Origin: an uncultured SAR116 cluster alpha proteobacterium
GTDB taxonomy: Bacteria; Pseudomonadota; Alphaproteobacteria; Puniceispirillales; Marisalimonadaceae
DNA length: 64,000 nucleotides
Direction of reading: 5' to 3'
Assembly: GCA_902623995.1 (NCBI GenBank)
Contig: CACNWE010000003.1
Coordinates: 62,001 to 126,000 of the forward strand
The notes beneath the pieces were generated by a model, which had not been told where the DNA came from, searched no databases, and saw only the letters and a list, made by a program, of their open reading frames with translations. Below, one piece after another: positions 8,535-26,804 of this stretch (position 1 is the first letter of the stretch; each line of letters begins with the position of its first letter). Made by a program: the position numbers and the translations under genes.

Positions 8535-9209
8535 ATGAGTAAAGGAAAGTATCTCTCAGATTTATATAAAAGTATTGAAAATAAAACTTTCAATGTTGAA
8601 GAAGCAATCAAATTTATTGTAAGCAAAAAAAGAGAAAAATTTGATGAAACTATTGAGATTTCTATGAATTTAGGTATTGATCCTAGACATGCAGATCAAA
8701 TGGTAAGAGGTGTAGTATCCTTGCCTAATGGTAATGGAAAAGTAATGAAAGTTGCTGTATTTGCAAAAGAAAAAAAAGCAGAAGAAGCAAAGGAAGCAGG
8801 AGCAGACGTCATCGGAGCTGAAAATCTGGCTGAAGACATGCAAAATGGTAATTTAGATTATGATAGGGTTATAGCTACACCTGACATGATGGGTGTTGTT
8901 GGCAAAATAGGTAAGATACTTGGTCCAAAGGGATTAATGCCAAACCCTAAGCTTGGAACTGTAACAGCTGATATAAAAGCGGCAGTTGAAGCTGCAAAAT
9001 CAGGTCAAGTTCAATACCGCGCAGAAAAAACTGGAATAGTTCAAGCTGGAATTGGAAAGATAAGTTTTGGATCTGATAAATTAATTGAAAATGTCAATTC
9101 ATTTATTGAAGCCATACAAAAATCCAGACCATCTGGAGCCAAAGGTACTTTTATAAAAAAAATTTCTATCAGCTCAACGATGGGAGTTGGTATTAACGTA
9201 AATATATAG
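8535..9209 (+). CDS. rplA: 50S ribosomal protein L1
   Basis: The 224-residue L1 of the mobile stalk at the ribosomal E site shows the family's hallmark [17 protein letters not shown] (here beginning GKIGKI) and the two-domain layout. In E. coli L1 represses its own rplK-rplA mRNA. The stop is followed by a 227-base leader before rplJ, marking a change of regulatory unit. Confidence 0.98.
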   Translation: MSKGKYLSDLYKSIENKTFNVEEAIKFIVSKKREKFDETIEISMNLGIDPRHADQMVRGVVSLPNGNGKVMKVAVFAKEKKAEEAKEAGADVIGAENLAEDMQNGNLDYDRVIATPDMMGVVGKIGKILGPKGLMPNPKLGTVTADIKAAVEAAKSGQVQYRAEKTGIVQAGIGKISFGSDKLIENVNSFIEAIQKSRPSGAKGTFIKKISISSTMGVGINVNI

Positions 9210-9436
9210 TTAATTATATATTTACTTCAGAGTAATATTTATTTATTGCTCTTAACTCAGCCTAAATTAGGTTGAACCTGTCCAAGACTGTAGGTGATTT
9301 TATCTTAATACCCTACATAGACAATAAGGGCATTTAATGCCTGGTTTTTGGTAGGACGGGCCGTGGGTAATTTATTACCTTAAATGCAACAAATGTTTAG
9401 ATTTATAATTCTAAACAAAAATGTGGAGGCACATCG
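9210..9436 (+). promoter_or_regulatory. Ribosomal protein L10 leader (rplJ-rplL autoregulatory RNA)
   Basis: The non-coding stretch between rplA and rplJ is rich in paired arms. CCTGTCC (9277-9283) can pair with GGACGGG (9354-9360) as a closing helix. Inside it are TGTAGG/CCTACA and GGGCATT/AATGCCT arms, and a GGTAA-TTTA-TTACC hairpin follows at 9366-9379. A seven-base stem (9395-9401 with 9410-9416) stands just before the rplJ Shine-Dalgarno GGAGG at 9425. Position and layout match the L10 leader family, in which the L10-(L12)4 complex binds its own mRNA. The fold was made by eye. Confidence 0.75.
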
Positions 9437-9943
9437 GTGAATAGAAATCAAAAAACCGATTTAGTCAAAACTTTGCGTGATACATTTGAAGATTCGACAT
9501 CAGTCGTAGTCGTTCATTGTATTGGTCTTACTGTCGCGGAGAGCACTGATCTTCGAAATAAAATGCGTAACGACAACTGTTCATTTAAAGTTACTAAAAA
9601 TAAAATTACGCGTTTAGCGTTAAAAGACACAAAATACCAACACATGGATGCAATGTTTAGAGGGCCTACTGCTATTGGTTCTTCTAAAGATCCGGTAATG
9701 GCAGCAAAAGTTTTGGTAAATTTTGCTAATGAAAATGAAAAGTTAGTTATAATCGGAGGAGGTTTAGATGATAAACCACTTTCAAAAGAAGATGTGGTAG
9801 CTTTAGCTAAGCTCCCAAGTCTTAATGAACTTAGAGGCAAACTAGTTGGTCTTCTTCAAGCTCCAGCTTCAAAGTTTGCAAGGCTTACAAAAGAGCCAGC
9901 TTCTAAGGTTTTAAGAACTATTTCACAAAAATCACAACAATAA
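9437..9943 (+). CDS. rplJ: 50S ribosomal protein L10
   Basis: The 168-residue L10 forms the base of the L7/L12 stalk. The N-terminal rRNA/L11-binding part includes LRNKMRNDNCSFKVTKNKITRLAL and FRGPTAIG. The C-terminal helix that docks L12 dimers is VLRTISQKSQ. GTG is the start, set by GGAGG eight bases upstream. It is separated from rplL by only 24 bases. Confidence 0.97.
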   Translation: MNRNQKTDLVKTLRDTFEDSTSVVVVHCIGLTVAESTDLRNKMRNDNCSFKVTKNKITRLALKDTKYQHMDAMFRGPTAIGSSKDPVMAAKVLVNFANENEKLVIIGGGLDDKPLSKEDVVALAKLPSLNELRGKLVGLLQAPASKFARLTKEPASKVLRTISQKSQQ

Positions 9944-9967
9944 TAATTCAATTTTTAGGAGAAAAAT

Positions 9968-10345
9968 ATGGCAGATTTAGAAAAAATAGCGGAAGATTTA
10001 AGTTCTTTGACAGTCTTAGAAGCGGCTGATTTGGCAAAAATTCTGGAAGAGAAATGGGGGGTTTCAGCTGCTGCGCCAGTTGCAGTCGCGGCAGCTTCAG
10101 GTGGTGGAGATGCTCCTGCTTCAGCAGATGCTAAAACAGAATTTTCTGTTTCTTTAACATCAGTAGGTGATAAAAAAATAAATGTCATCAAAGAAGTTAG
10201 AGCAGCAACAGGTTTAGGACTTAAAGAAGCTAAAGATTTGGTTGAAGCTGCTCCTTCTATAGTTAAAGAAGGAATACCAGAAGCTGAAGCAAATGAGATA
10301 AAGGCTAAACTTGAAGAAGCTGGTGCTACAGTTGAGATTAAGTAG
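9968..10345 (+). CDS. rplL: 50S ribosomal protein L7/L12
   Basis: The 125-residue protein has an N-terminal dimerisation helix region ([20 protein letters not shown]), an Ala/Gly-rich hinge around residues 36-55, and the C-terminal factor-binding domain with [21 protein letters not shown]. It recruits EF-Tu, EF-G and other GTPases. AGGAG lies seven bases before the ATG. It ends the rplJ-rplL unit and is followed by strong hairpins before rpoB. Confidence 0.98.
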   Translation: MADLEKIAEDLSSLTVLEAADLAKILEEKWGVSAAAPVAVAAASGGGDAPASADAKTEFSVSLTSVGDKKINVIKEVRAATGLGLKEAKDLVEAAPSIVKEGIPEAEANEIKAKLEEAGATVEIK

Positions 10346-10347
10346 TT

Positions 10348-10398
10348 CTTGTTTTATCCATAATTATAAAACAAGCTTAATTTGTTAAGCTTGTTTTA
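10348..10398 (+). promoter_or_regulatory. Two mutually exclusive hairpins between rplL and rpoB (attenuator/processing site)
   Basis: Hairpin A pairs 10348-10357 with 10366-10375, a perfect ten-base match with an eight-base loop. Hairpin B pairs 10367-10380 with 10385-10398, a perfect fourteen-base match with loop TTTG. They share 10367-10375, so only one can form at a time. No long T run follows, so B is a poor classical terminator. In E. coli this gap holds a partial attenuator and an RNase III site that lower rpoBC expression relative to rplL; a like role is inferred. Confidence 0.65.
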
Positions 10399-10449
10399 CA
10401 GCTTGTCTATATTTTTGTTAAACTATTTTATAATTAAAAGGGATCATAA

Positions 10450-18818
<8,369 letters not shown>

Positions 18819-18866
18819 TTTAGTCTATTATTATAAGAATTATTTAATAACTTTATATTTTTGTTC

Positions 18867-18895
18867 TTGACCAATTCATTAGTTAGGAATACAAT
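18867..18895 (+). promoter_or_regulatory. Near-consensus sigma70-type promoter for rpsL-rpsG-fusA-tuf
   Basis: TTGACC (18867-18872) and TACAAT (18890-18895) are separated by exactly 17 bases, each one base from consensus. Transcription would start near 18902, giving a leader of about 100 bases before rpsL. It is one of the best promoters in the window. Confidence 0.8.
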
Positions 18896-18902
18896 CCCGC
18901 GA

Positions 18903-18946
18903 TATTGAGTCCTGGTTGTAATTTCAGATTAGACGCTAGCTCAATA
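18903..18946 (+). promoter_or_regulatory. Structured 5' leader of the str operon
   Basis: TATTGAG (18903-18909) pairs perfectly with CTCAATA (18940-18946) around a 30-base apical region, starting right at the predicted transcript 5' end. Whether it protects the end, binds a ribosomal protein or does nothing cannot be told from the sequence. In E. coli the S7 target lies between rpsL and rpsG instead. Confidence 0.4.
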
Positions 18947-19001
18947 ACATAATTGCTTTTTAATGTGTCTGTATATCATTAATATTATAAAGGAAACATA
19001 A

Positions 19002-19373
19002 ATGCCTACAATTAATCAGCTAATAAGGCATGGTCGAGTTAAGCCAATTAATAAAACAAAAGTACCTGCAATGCAATCTTGTCCACAAAAACGTGGTGTA
19101 TGTACACGCGTTTATACAACAACACCAAAAAAACCCAATTCAGCCCTCAGAAAAGTTGCTAGGATTAGGCTTACAAATGGTTTTGAAGTCACTTCTTATA
19201 TCCCAGGTGAAGGTCATAATTTACAAGAGCATTCTGTTGTCATGATTAGAGGTGGAAGGGTAAAGGATTTACCTGGTGTAAGATATCATGTTATTCGTGG
19301 AACTCTAGATACTCAGGGTGTTGCAGATAGGCGGCAAAGAAGATCTAAATACGGTGCTAAACGACCTAAATAA
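19002..19373 (+). CDS. rpsL: 30S ribosomal protein S12
   Basis: The 123-residue protein of the decoding centre carries both loops tied to streptomycin response, [12 protein letters not shown] and [13 protein letters not shown], with the wild-type lysines. AAGGAA precedes the ATG by six bases. It is the first gene of the str group and lies 14 bases from rpsG. Confidence 0.98.
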   Translation: MPTINQLIRHGRVKPINKTKVPAMQSCPQKRGVCTRVYTTTPKKPNSALRKVARIRLTNGFEVTSYIPGEGHNLQEHSVVMIRGGRVKDLPGVRYHVIRGTLDTQGVADRRQRRSKYGAKRPK

Positions 19374-19387
19374 AAGAAAGTAGTTTT

Positions 19388-19858
19388 ATGTCTAGAAGAA
19401 GAAAAGCAATTAAAAGGCAAATAATGCCAGATCCAAAGTTTAATGATAAGATTGTTTCAAAATTTACATCTTGTCTAATGTTTGATGGAAAGAGGTCAAC
19501 TGCTGAAAAAATAGTTTATGGCGCTTTTGAAGTTATACACAAGAAGGTTGGTACTGAGCCCATAAAAGTTTTTCATGATGCTCTTGAAAATGTTCAACCT
19601 CAACTTGAGGTAAGATCTAGAAGAGTAGGTGGAGCTACTTATCAGGTTCCAGTTGAAGTGCGTTCTGACAGGGCACTTGCTTTGGCAATTAGATGGCTCA
19701 TAAACAGCAGTCGAAATAGGTCTGAAAATTCAATGACTGAAAGGTTGAGTGGGGAGTTAATTGATGCCTCTTCTAATAGGGGAGCATCTGTAAAAAAGAA
19801 AGAAGACACTCATAAAATGGCTGAAGCTAATAAAGCTTTCTCACACTATCGTTGGTAG
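19388..19858 (+). CDS. rpsG: 30S ribosomal protein S7
   Basis: The 156-residue S7 nucleates the 30S head by binding the 3' domain of 16S rRNA. Conserved stretches are [35 protein letters not shown] (with the beta hairpin that touches the E-site tRNA) and the C-terminal [14 protein letters not shown]. It lies between rpsL and fusA with short gaps. In E. coli this protein represses its own operon. Confidence 0.98.
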   Translation: MSRRRKAIKRQIMPDPKFNDKIVSKFTSCLMFDGKRSTAEKIVYGAFEVIHKKVGTEPIKVFHDALENVQPQLEVRSRRVGGATYQVPVEVRSDRALALAIRWLINSSRNRSENSMTERLSGELIDASSNRGASVKKKEDTHKMAEANKAFSHYRW

Positions 19859-19878
19859 TAATTAAATAGGTATTAAAA

Positions 19879-22017
19879 ATGGCTCGTGGATATAATTTAA
19901 ATAGATATAGAAACTTTGGTATAATCGCTCATATTGACGCGGGTAAAACCACTACTTCAGAAAGAGTTTTATACTATACCGGTAGATCTCACAAAATTGG
20001 TGAAGTTCATGATGGTAATGCTACTATGGACTGGATGGAACAAGAGCAAGAGCGTGGTATTACAATTACATCTGCCGCCACAACGTGTTTTTGGACCAGA
20101 ACAGAAGATGGTAAAGATTTTGATAAATACTATGGCTCCAGTGAAGACGAGGCCAAATTTAGATTTAACATAATAGATACACCAGGGCACGTAGATTTTA
20201 CAATAGAAGTTGAAAGATCTCTTGCCGTTCTAGATGGAGCTGTTGTTGTTTTAGACGCAAATGCAGGAATTGAACCTCAGACAGAAACTGTGTGGCGTCA
20301 AGCTGATAGATATAAAGTGCCAAGAATTGTTTTTGTCAATAAAATGGATAAAATTGGTGCAGATTTTTTTAAATGTGTAAGTATGGTTAAAGACCGTACT
20401 GGTGCTACTCCATTACCTATAAATCTACCAATCGGTGCGGAAAATGATTTTTCAGGATTAGTTGATCTTGTTTCTATGAAAGAGTGGGTTTGGGACTCAG
20501 AAGATTTGGGTGCGTCATGGACTATCCGTGAAATAAGAGAAGAATTAACAGAAAAAGCGAAAATAATGAGAGCAGAGCTTATAGAATTAGCTGTTGAGCA
20601 AGATGATGAATGGATGGAAAAATATTTGGAAGGCGAAGAGCCTGACGAAGTTTCTCTGAGAAAATTGATTAGAAAAGGTACTCTAGCAATGGATTTTGTA
20701 CCGATTTTGTGTGGATCTGCTTTTAAAAATAAAGGTGTCCAAACCATGCTGAATTCAGTTGTAGACTTTCTTCCTGACCCACTTGATGTTCCAGCTTATT
20801 TAGGATTTGTACCTGGAGACAAAACAGAAACGAGAAACATCGAAAGAAAAGCTAGTGATGAAGAGCCTTTCTCTGGTCTAGCATTTAAGATTATGAATGA
20901 TCCATTTGTAGGTTCTCTTACTTTTTTACGAATATATTCTGGTTCCATCAAAAAAGGTGATTCTCTTCTCAATTCTACCAAAGGGAAAAAGGAACGTGTT
21001 GGTAGAATGATGATGATGCATTCTAATAACAGAGAAGAAATTGACGAGGCATTTGCTGGTGATATTGTTGCACTGGCTGGAATGAAGGAAACAACAACAG
21101 GTGACACCCTATGTGATCCATTAAAAGCTGTCGTATTAGAAACAATGTCTTTTCCAAATCCAGTTATTGAGATTGCAGTAGAGCCAAAATCAAAAAATGA
21201 CCAAGAAAAAATGTCCACAGGTCTTGCTAGGTTAGCTGCTGAGGATCCTTCGTTTCAGGTTTCGACGGATATAGAGTCAGGTCAAACTATAATGAAAGGT
21301 ATGGGTGAGCTTCATTTAGATATTTTGATTGACCGTCTCAAGCGAGAATTTAAGGTTGAGGCTAACATTGGTGCGCCTCAGGTTGCTTACAGAGAAACAA
21401 TAACTAAAGAAGTTGAAGTTGATTACACTCATAAAAAACAATCTGGTGGTTCCGGACAATTTGCAAGAGTTAAAATGACATTTTCGCCAAACCAAGATCA
21501 AGACTTTGAGTTTATTAATTCAATAAAAGGAGGTAATATTCCGTCTGAATATATTCCCGGTGTTGAAAAAGGTTTAATGCAAGCAAAAGAATCTGGTATA
21601 ATCGCTGGTTTCCCTGCGATAGACTTTAAAGTAAATCTACATGATGGTGCATTCCATGATGTTGACTCATCTGTTATGGCATTTGAAATTGCTGCAAGAG
21701 CTGCTTTTAGAGAGGGTATGACTAAAGCTTCACCAGTTTTACTTGAGCCAATAATGAAAGTTGAATGCGTAACACCGGAAGAATACATGGGTGATATAAT
21801 TGGAGACTTAAACAGTAGGCGTGGACAAGTTAATGGCATGGATGCAAGAGGTAATGCGCAAGTAATTAATGCTATGGTGCCTTTAGCTAATATGTTTGGT
21901 TATGTAAATAATTTAAGATCTATGAGTCAGGGAAGAGCACAGTATACAATGATTTTTGATCATTATGATCAAGTTCCACAAGCAGTGGCAGATGAAGTTA
22001 AGGCTAAGTTAGCTTAA
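19879..22017 (+). CDS. fusA: Elongation factor G
   Basis: The 712-residue translocase GTPase shows G1 [14 protein letters not shown] (residues 16-29), switch [15 protein letters not shown]3 DTPGHVDF, G4 NKMDK, and the G-prime domain that marks EF-G. Domain IV holds [10 protein letters not shown], and the C-terminal region carries [11 protein letters not shown]. It is slightly longer than the E. coli protein (704 residues). It is followed by tuf copy 2 after 38 bases, as in the classic str operon. Confidence 0.98.
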   Translation: MARGYNLNRYRNFGIIAHIDAGKTTTSERVLYYTGRSHKIGEVHDGNATMDWMEQEQERGITITSAATTCFWTRTEDGKDFDKYYGSSEDEAKFRFNIIDTPGHVDFTIEVERSLAVLDGAVVVLDANAGIEPQTETVWRQADRYKVPRIVFVNKMDKIGADFFKCVSMVKDRTGATPLPINLPIGAENDFSGLVDLVSMKEWVWDSEDLGASWTIREIREELTEKAKIMRAELIELAVEQDDEWMEKYLEGEEPDEVSLRKLIRKGTLAMDFVPILCGSAFKNKGVQTMLNSVVDFLPDPLDVPAYLGFVPGDKTETRNIERKASDEEPFSGLAFKIMNDPFVGSLTFLRIYSGSIKKGDSLLNSTKGKKERVGRMMMMHSNNREEIDEAFAGDIVALAGMKETTTGDTLCDPLKAVVLETMSFPNPVIEIAVEPKSKNDQEKMSTGLARLAAEDPSFQVSTDIESGQTIMKGMGELHLDILIDRLKREFKVEANIGAPQVAYRETITKEVEVDYTHKKQSGGSGQFARVKMTFSPNQDQDFEFINSIKGGNIPSEYIPGVEKGLMQAKESGIIAGFPAIDFKVNLHDGAFHDVDSSVMAFEIAARAAFREGMTKASPVLLEPIMKVECVTPEEYMGDIIGDLNSRRGQVNGMDARGNAQVINAMVPLANMFGYVNNLRSMSQGRAQYTMIFDHYDQVPQAVADEVKAKLA

Positions 22018-22025
22018 TGAATTTA

Positions 22026-23245
22026 ATAAATAAAGTTAAAGAAAGGTCATAAAAGATGTCTAAAGAAAAATTTGATCGTAGCAAACCGCATGTTAATATT
22101 GGTACAATAGGTCATGTTGACCATGGTAAGACTACACTAACCGCAGCAATTACTAAAGTTATGGCTGATGCTGGTCGTGCTGACTTTTCTGCTTATGACC
22201 AAATCGATAAAGCTCCAGAAGAAAGAGAGAGAGGTATAACTATTTCTACTGCTCATGTAGAGTATGAAACTGAGAATCGTCACTATGCTCACGTTGATTG
22301 CCCAGGTCATGCTGACTATGTAAAAAATATGATTACAGGTGCGGCTCAAATGGATGGTGCAATATTGGTTGTGAATGCTGCTGATGGCCCTATGCCACAA
22401 ACTAAAGAACATATTCTATTAGCTCGTCAGGTTGGTGTCCCTTCTCTGGTTGTTTATATGAATAAAGTAGATCAGGTTGATGATGAAGAGCTGTTAGAAT
22501 TAGTTGAGTTAGAAATTCGTGAATTACTAAGTAGTTATGAGTTTCCTGGCGATGATATTCCAATTATTAAAGGAAGTGCCTTAGCTGCACTTGAAGGTCG
22601 CGATGAAGCCATTGGTGTGAATTCAATCACTGAGTTAATGGCTGCTGTAGATTCTTATATTCCTCAGCCTGAGCGTGATAAAGATAAACCCTTCTTAATG
22701 CCTATTGAAGATGTTTTTTCTATATCAGGAAGAGGTACTGTTGTAACAGGTCGTGTTGAGCGAGGTGTTATAAAAGTTGGTGAAGAGATAGAGATAGTTG
22801 GAATCAAAGAAACAGCTAAAACAACATGTACAGGTGTTGAAATGTTTCGTAAATTGTTAGATTCTGGTGAGGCTGGTGATAATGTTGGGGTTCTATTAAG
22901 GGGCACAAAAAGAGAAGAAGTTGAACGTGGTCAGGTATTATCTGCGCCTGGTTCAATAAAGCCTTATTCTAAATTCAAAGGTGAAGCCTATATTTTAACT
23001 AAAGATGAGGGTGGGAGACATACACCATTTTTTAGTAACTATCGTCCACAATTCTATTTTAGAACAACTGATGTCACTGGGGCTGTTGAGTTGCCATCTG
23101 GTACAGAGATGGTGATGCCAGGCGATAATATCGCAATATCTGTAGAATTAATAACTCCAATTGCAATGGATGAAGGACTAAGGTTCGCGATAAGAGAAGG
23201 TGGAAGAACCGTAGGCGCTGGAGTTGTATCAAGTATTGAAGCTTA
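22026..23245 (+). repeat. Long direct repeat, copy 2 (tuf gene plus 30-base leader)
   Basis: Second copy of the 1,220-base repeat, offset by 16,167 bases from copy 1, with one mismatch at 22380. The repeat carries the same Shine-Dalgarno (GAAAGG) and start-codon context as copy 1. Recombination between the two direct copies would delete or duplicate the secE-to-fusA interval. Confidence 0.95.
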
Positions 23246-23246
23246 A
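22056..23246 (+). CDS. tuf: Elongation factor Tu, copy 2
   Basis: This 396-residue protein is identical to copy 1 apart from Ala in place of Ser at residue 109, with all GTPase motifs intact. Ala is the common residue at this place in proteobacterial EF-Tu ([11 protein letters not shown]), so this copy probably holds the ancestral state. It is the last gene of the str group and leads into rpsJ after 37 bases, so the S10 operon can be read from the same transcript. Confidence 0.98.
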   Translation: MSKEKFDRSKPHVNIGTIGHVDHGKTTLTAAITKVMADAGRADFSAYDQIDKAPEERERGITISTAHVEYETENRHYAHVDCPGHADYVKNMITGAAQMDGAILVVNAADGPMPQTKEHILLARQVGVPSLVVYMNKVDQVDDEELLELVELEIRELLSSYEFPGDDIPIIKGSALAALEGRDEAIGVNSITELMAAVDSYIPQPERDKDKPFLMPIEDVFSISGRGTVVTGRVERGVIKVGEEIEIVGIKETAKTTCTGVEMFRKLLDSGEAGDNVGVLLRGTKREEVERGQVLSAPGSIKPYSKFKGEAYILTKDEGGRHTPFFSNYRPQFYFRTTDVTGAVELPSGTEMVMPGDNIAISVELITPIAMDEGLRFAIREGGRTVGAGVVSSIEA

Positions 23247-23283
23247 TTAATAAAATTTGAAGAGATAAAGTAACGAGGATTTA

Positions 23284-23592
23284 ATGGACAATCAAAATAT
23301 TAGAATTAGGCTTAAAGCTTTTGATCATAGGATATTAGATCAATCTACTTCTGAAATAGTCAATACAGCAAAAAGAACGGGTGCAAAAATTCGTGGCCCT
23401 ATTCCTCTTCCCACGTCATTAAACAGGTTTACAGTCCTTAGAGGACCTCATGTTGATAAAAAAAGCCGTGAACAATTTGAGATGAGAACTCATAAACGTG
23501 TCCTTGATATACTTGAGCCCACCCCGCAAACAGTTGATGCACTTATGAAGTTGGATTTAGCCTCAGGTGTTGACGTAGAAATTAAACTATAG
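23284..23592 (+). CDS. rpsJ: 30S ribosomal protein S10 / NusE
   Basis: The 102-residue protein has the expected opening [16 protein letters not shown] and the loop [30 protein letters not shown] (given here as a region), ending DVEIKL. Besides its 30S role it binds NusB and the NusG KOW domain in antitermination. It opens the S10 group. AACGAGG precedes the ATG. Confidence 0.98.
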   Translation: MDNQNIRIRLKAFDHRILDQSTSEIVNTAKRTGAKIRGPIPLPTSLNRFTVLRGPHVDKKSREQFEMRTHKRVLDILEPTPQTVDALMKLDLASGVDVEIKL

Positions 23593-23602
23593 GAACAATA
23601 TT

Positions 23603-24370
23603 ATGCGCTGCGGAATTGTTGCAAGAAAATTGGGTATGTCTCGCTTATTTAACGAGAATGGTGAACATGTTCCAGTCACTGTGCTAAGAATTGAAGATCT
23701 TGAAGTCTTATCCATTAAAACAACTGATAAGGACGGGTATACTGCAGTTCAGTTAGGTTTCAATAATAAAAAGCCAAAAAACATATCTAAACCAGTTAGA
23801 GGAGTCTTTGCTAAGGTGAAGATTGAACCAAAGGAAAAAATTGTTGAGTTTAGGGTAAGTGAAGATGCTATTTTGAATGTTGGTGATAAATTAGGAGTTA
23901 ACCACTTCGTTGCTGGTCAGAAAGTTGATGCTGTTGGTGTATCACAAGGTAAAGGGTTTTCTGGTGCAATGAAAAGACATAATTTTGGTGGAATGCAAGC
24001 TTCACACGGTGTTTCAATCAGTCACAGATCTCATGGTTCTACTGGAAATAGCCAAGATCCAGGTAGAACCTGGAAGGGTAAAAAAATGGCTGGTCAATAC
24101 GGTAACGTAAGAACAACAATACAAAACTTAAAAGTAGTTAAATTACTTGAAGATGACGATTTAATTTTAATCCAAGGTTCAGTTCCAGGTTCAAGAAATG
24201 GGGTAGTGCTATTAAGAGATGCTATCAAACACAAAACCCCAAATGAAGCCCCATTTCCTGCTGGCTTTAGAAATGATAGAAAAGCTAATAAAAACGATCC
24301 CTCTTTGTCATCTGATCAAAATGAAAAAGAAATTTCTTCGGAAGTTGAAGGAGCTGAAATTGAAAATTAA
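23603..24370 (+). CDS. rplC: 50S ribosomal protein L3
   Basis: The 255-residue L3 has GVSQGKGFSGAMKRHNFGG and ASHGVSISHRSHGSTG, the loop reaching the peptidyl-transferase centre; its Gln is the PrmB methylation site in E. coli. The last 40 or so residues (FRNDRKANKNDPSL onward) are a charged extension absent from the 209-residue E. coli protein; such tails are common in Alphaproteobacteria. The 3' end overlaps the start of rplD. Confidence 0.97.
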   Translation: MRCGIVARKLGMSRLFNENGEHVPVTVLRIEDLEVLSIKTTDKDGYTAVQLGFNNKKPKNISKPVRGVFAKVKIEPKEKIVEFRVSEDAILNVGDKLGVNHFVAGQKVDAVGVSQGKGFSGAMKRHNFGGMQASHGVSISHRSHGSTGNSQDPGRTWKGKKMAGQYGNVRTTIQNLKVVKLLEDDDLILIQGSVPGSRNGVVLLRDAIKHKTPNEAPFPAGFRNDRKANKNDPSLSSDQNEKEISSEVEGAEIEN

Positions 24371-24977
24371 ATCTGTTAATTTAAGTAATAAGATTGGTAA
24401 AGAAATTGATCTTAATGAAAAAGTTTTTGGTATAGTTCCAAGAGAGGATATAGTCTCACGGGTCATTAGGTGGCAATTAGCAAAACGGCGATTGGGAAAT
24501 CACTCAGTGCAGACACGAAGTCAAGTAAAAATGACAACTGCTAAAATGTACAAGCAAAAGGGTACTGGAAAAGCTAGGCATGGTTCTGGCTCTGTTTCAC
24601 AATTTAGAGGAGGTGGAATGGCTCACGGTCCTGTAGTTCACTCTCATGCACATAGTTTGAATAAAAAAGTTAGAAAATTAGGATTAAGGTCTGTTTTATC
24701 AAATAAGTTTAAGTCTGGAAAACTTATAATTTTAGAAGCCTCTAATAGTGATGGTAAAACATCTTCATTAAAGAAAAGCTTAAATAAAATGGGTGTAAAT
24801 AATGCTCTTATTATTTCGGGCAATGATGTCGATCAAAATCTAATAAGGGCTGCAGCTAATATTAGAAATTTAGATATTTTGTCTCATCTAGGATTAAATG
24901 TTTATGATGTAGTTAAAAAAGATAATTTAATTATTATAGATGATGCTTTGAAATTTGTTGAGGAGCGATTGTCATGA
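24360..24977 (+). CDS. rplD: 50S ribosomal protein L4
   Basis: The 205-residue protein starts MKIKSVNL when read from the TTG at 24360. GGAG lies six bases upstream, and the length matches L4. The open frame continues upstream to 24219 only because it runs inside rplC. Family blocks are [17 protein letters not shown]-like [19 protein letters not shown] and [10 protein letters not shown], the arm lining the exit tunnel. It overlaps rplC by eleven bases and rplW by four, so translation of the three is likely coupled. In E. coli L4 represses the S10 operon. Confidence 0.93.
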   Translation: MKIKSVNLSNKIGKEIDLNEKVFGIVPREDIVSRVIRWQLAKRRLGNHSVQTRSQVKMTTAKMYKQKGTGKARHGSGSVSQFRGGGMAHGPVVHSHAHSLNKKVRKLGLRSVLSNKFKSGKLIILEASNSDGKTSSLKKSLNKMGVNNALIISGNDVDQNLIRAAANIRNLDILSHLGLNVYDVVKKDNLIIIDDALKFVEERLS

Positions 24978-25303
24978 GTATAAGGCCAAGAAAAAAGGTT
25001 GATTTAAAGATAAGTCAAAACAAAGCTTACCAGATTATTTTAAATCCATTGGTTACAGAAAAATCAACACAGCAGTCAGAATTTAATAAAATGGTGTTTT
25101 CTGTGCCCGTCAATGCCACGAAAATGGAAGTTAAGTCATCAATTGAAAAAATTTTCTCTGTAAAAGTTAAGGCTGTTAATACGATATTACTTAAGGGCAA
25201 AGTCAAAAGATTTAAGGGCATGTTAGGTAGACGCTCTAATACAAAAAAAGCTATAGTAACGCTTGCTCCAGGAAATACCATTGACTTGTCGGCAGGAGTT
25301 TAA
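24974..25303 (+). CDS. rplW: 50S ribosomal protein L23
   Basis: The 109-residue protein sits at the tunnel exit, where trigger factor and SRP dock. Marks are [27 protein letters not shown] and [20 protein letters not shown]. Start and stop overlap with rplD as ATGA. An N-terminal extension of about 17 basic residues precedes the usual core. Confidence 0.96.
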   Translation: MSIRPRKKVDLKISQNKAYQIILNPLVTEKSTQQSEFNKMVFSVPVNATKMEVKSSIEKIFSVKVKAVNTILLKGKVKRFKGMLGRRSNTKKAIVTLAPGNTIDLSAGV

Positions 25304-25306
25304 ATT

Positions 25307-26131
25307 ATGGCATTAAAGCAATACAAACCTAATACACCTGGACAAAGAGGGTTAGTCTTAGTTGATAAGTCTAACCTTTTTAAAGGAAAACCAGTTAAAA
25401 AGTTAACAGTTGGCCTTAATAAGTCTGGTGGTAGAAATAACTCTGGTAAGATTACAATGTGGCAACGTGGAGGTGGTCACAAAAGACGTTATAGAATTAT
25501 AGATTTCAAAAGAAAAAAATTGGACATTCTAGGAACTGTTGAACGAATAGAATATGATCCAAATAGATCAGCCTTCATAGCTCTTATTAAATATGAAGAT
25601 AATGAATTAAGTTACATTATTGCTCCCCAGAGATTAGCTTTAGGTGATAAGGTGGTATCTTCAAAAAAAGCTGACATAAAGCCTGGCAATTGTATGCCCC
25701 TTTCTTCAGTACCTGTAGGTACTATAATTCATAATGTTGAATTAAAACCTGGTAAGGGTGCCCAGATTGCGCGATCAGCTGGTTCCTATGTGCAATTAAT
25801 AGGAAAGGATCTTTCGTATTCAATTCTAAGATTAATGTCAGGTGAGGTAAGATTAGTATTATCATCCTGCTTATGTACAATTGGAGCAGTTTCTAATCAA
25901 GATAATCAAAATACAAATCTAGGTAAAGCAGGTCGCAATAGGTGGCTTGGTAAAAGACCATCTGTTAGAGGTGTTGCAATGAATCCTGTAGATCATCCTC
26001 ATGGAGGTGGTGAAGGAAGAACTTCAGGTGGTAGGCACCCAGTAACACCTTGGGGAAAGCCAACTAAAGGATATAGAACAAGAAATAATAAAAGAACAGA
26101 TAAATTAATAATTAGAAGAAGAAAAGTATAG
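25307..26131 (+). CDS. rplB: 50S ribosomal protein L2
   Basis: The 274-residue L2 is needed for peptidyl-transferase function. The [15 protein letters not shown] start, [10 protein letters not shown], the [15 protein letters not shown] stretch and the key histidine in [14 protein letters not shown] (near residue 229) are all present. The C-terminus ends in a basic RRRKV tail. It lies three bases from rplW. Confidence 0.98.
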   Translation: MALKQYKPNTPGQRGLVLVDKSNLFKGKPVKKLTVGLNKSGGRNNSGKITMWQRGGGHKRRYRIIDFKRKKLDILGTVERIEYDPNRSAFIALIKYEDNELSYIIAPQRLALGDKVVSSKKADIKPGNCMPLSSVPVGTIIHNVELKPGKGAQIARSAGSYVQLIGKDLSYSILRLMSGEVRLVLSSCLCTIGAVSNQDNQNTNLGKAGRNRWLGKRPSVRGVAMNPVDHPHGGGEGRTSGGRHPVTPWGKPTKGYRTRNNKRTDKLIIRRRKV

Positions 26132-26141
26132 GGTAAACTTT

Positions 26142-26417
26142 ATGTCAAGATCTATATGGAAAGGTCCATTTGTGGACGGATATCTATTAAAAAAAGCTGA
26201 AATTGCTAGAAACTCTGGTAGGAACGACGTGATCAAAACTTGGTCCAGAAGATCAACCGTTATGCCACAATTTGTTGGTCTTACATTTGGTGTTTATAAT
26301 GGGAAAAAATTTATACCTGTGACTATAACTGAAGCAATGGTTGGTCATAAATTAGGTGAATTTTCACCTACCAGAACATATTATGGTCATACTGCGGACA
26401 AAAAGTCTAAGCGATAG
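26142..26417 (+). CDS. rpsS: 30S ribosomal protein S19
   Basis: The 91-residue 30S head protein begins [20 protein letters not shown] and includes [25 protein letters not shown]-like core and [15 protein letters not shown] near the end. All positions match the family. It is ten bases from rplB and eight from rplV. Confidence 0.98.
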   Translation: MSRSIWKGPFVDGYLLKKAEIARNSGRNDVIKTWSRRSTVMPQFVGLTFGVYNGKKFIPVTITEAMVGHKLGEFSPTRTYYGHTADKKSKR

Positions 26418-26425
26418 GAGTTAAA

Positions 26426-26803
26426 ATGGGTAGAGAGAAAAATAAGCGAAGAGAATTAGATAATGAAGCTAAAGTTGTGCTTAAAAATATAAGAGTAAGT
26501 CCACAAAAGCTAAATCTTGTTGCGCAAATGATAAGAAAAGAAACTGCTTCAAAAGCCATATCTATTTTGCAATTTTCAAAAAGAAGAATATCTGTTGTTG
26601 TTGAAAAAGCTTTAAGATCAGCTATAGCAAATGCTGAAAACAATCATTCGTTAGATATAGATAAGTTAATTATTAAAGAAGCATATGTTGGAAAAGGGCT
26701 GGTTATGAAGCGTTTTCATGCTAGAGCTAGAGGACGTGGTGCAAGAATTTTAAAGCCATTTTCTCATTTAACAATATTATTATCTGAACAGGAAGGTAAC
26801 TAA
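26426..26803 (+). CDS. rplV: 50S ribosomal protein L22
   Basis: The 125-residue protein has the L22 layout: a core starting [18 protein letters not shown], then [22 protein letters not shown]. The beta-hairpin loop protruding into the exit tunnel is [18 protein letters not shown]. It lies two bases from rpsC. Confidence 0.97.
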   Translation: MGREKNKRRELDNEAKVVLKNIRVSPQKLNLVAQMIRKETASKAISILQFSKRRISVVVEKALRSAIANAENNHSLDIDKLIIKEAYVGKGLVMKRFHARARGRGARILKPFSHLTILLSEQEGN

Positions 26804-26804
26804 A

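Noticed and set aside
10403-10434. rpoB promoter TTGTCT...TATAAT
   Set aside because: The spacing is 20 bases, too long for a normal sigma70 promoter; TATAAT alone is expected by chance in such AT-rich DNA.
19030-19245. Open frame of 71 codons on the + strand within rpsL
   Set aside because: It is an out-of-frame shadow of a highly conserved ribosomal gene without a ribosome-binding site.
24219-24359. Upstream extension of the rplD frame
   Set aside because: It lies wholly inside rplC and does not resemble L4; the TTG at 24360 has a proper Shine-Dalgarno and gives the family length.
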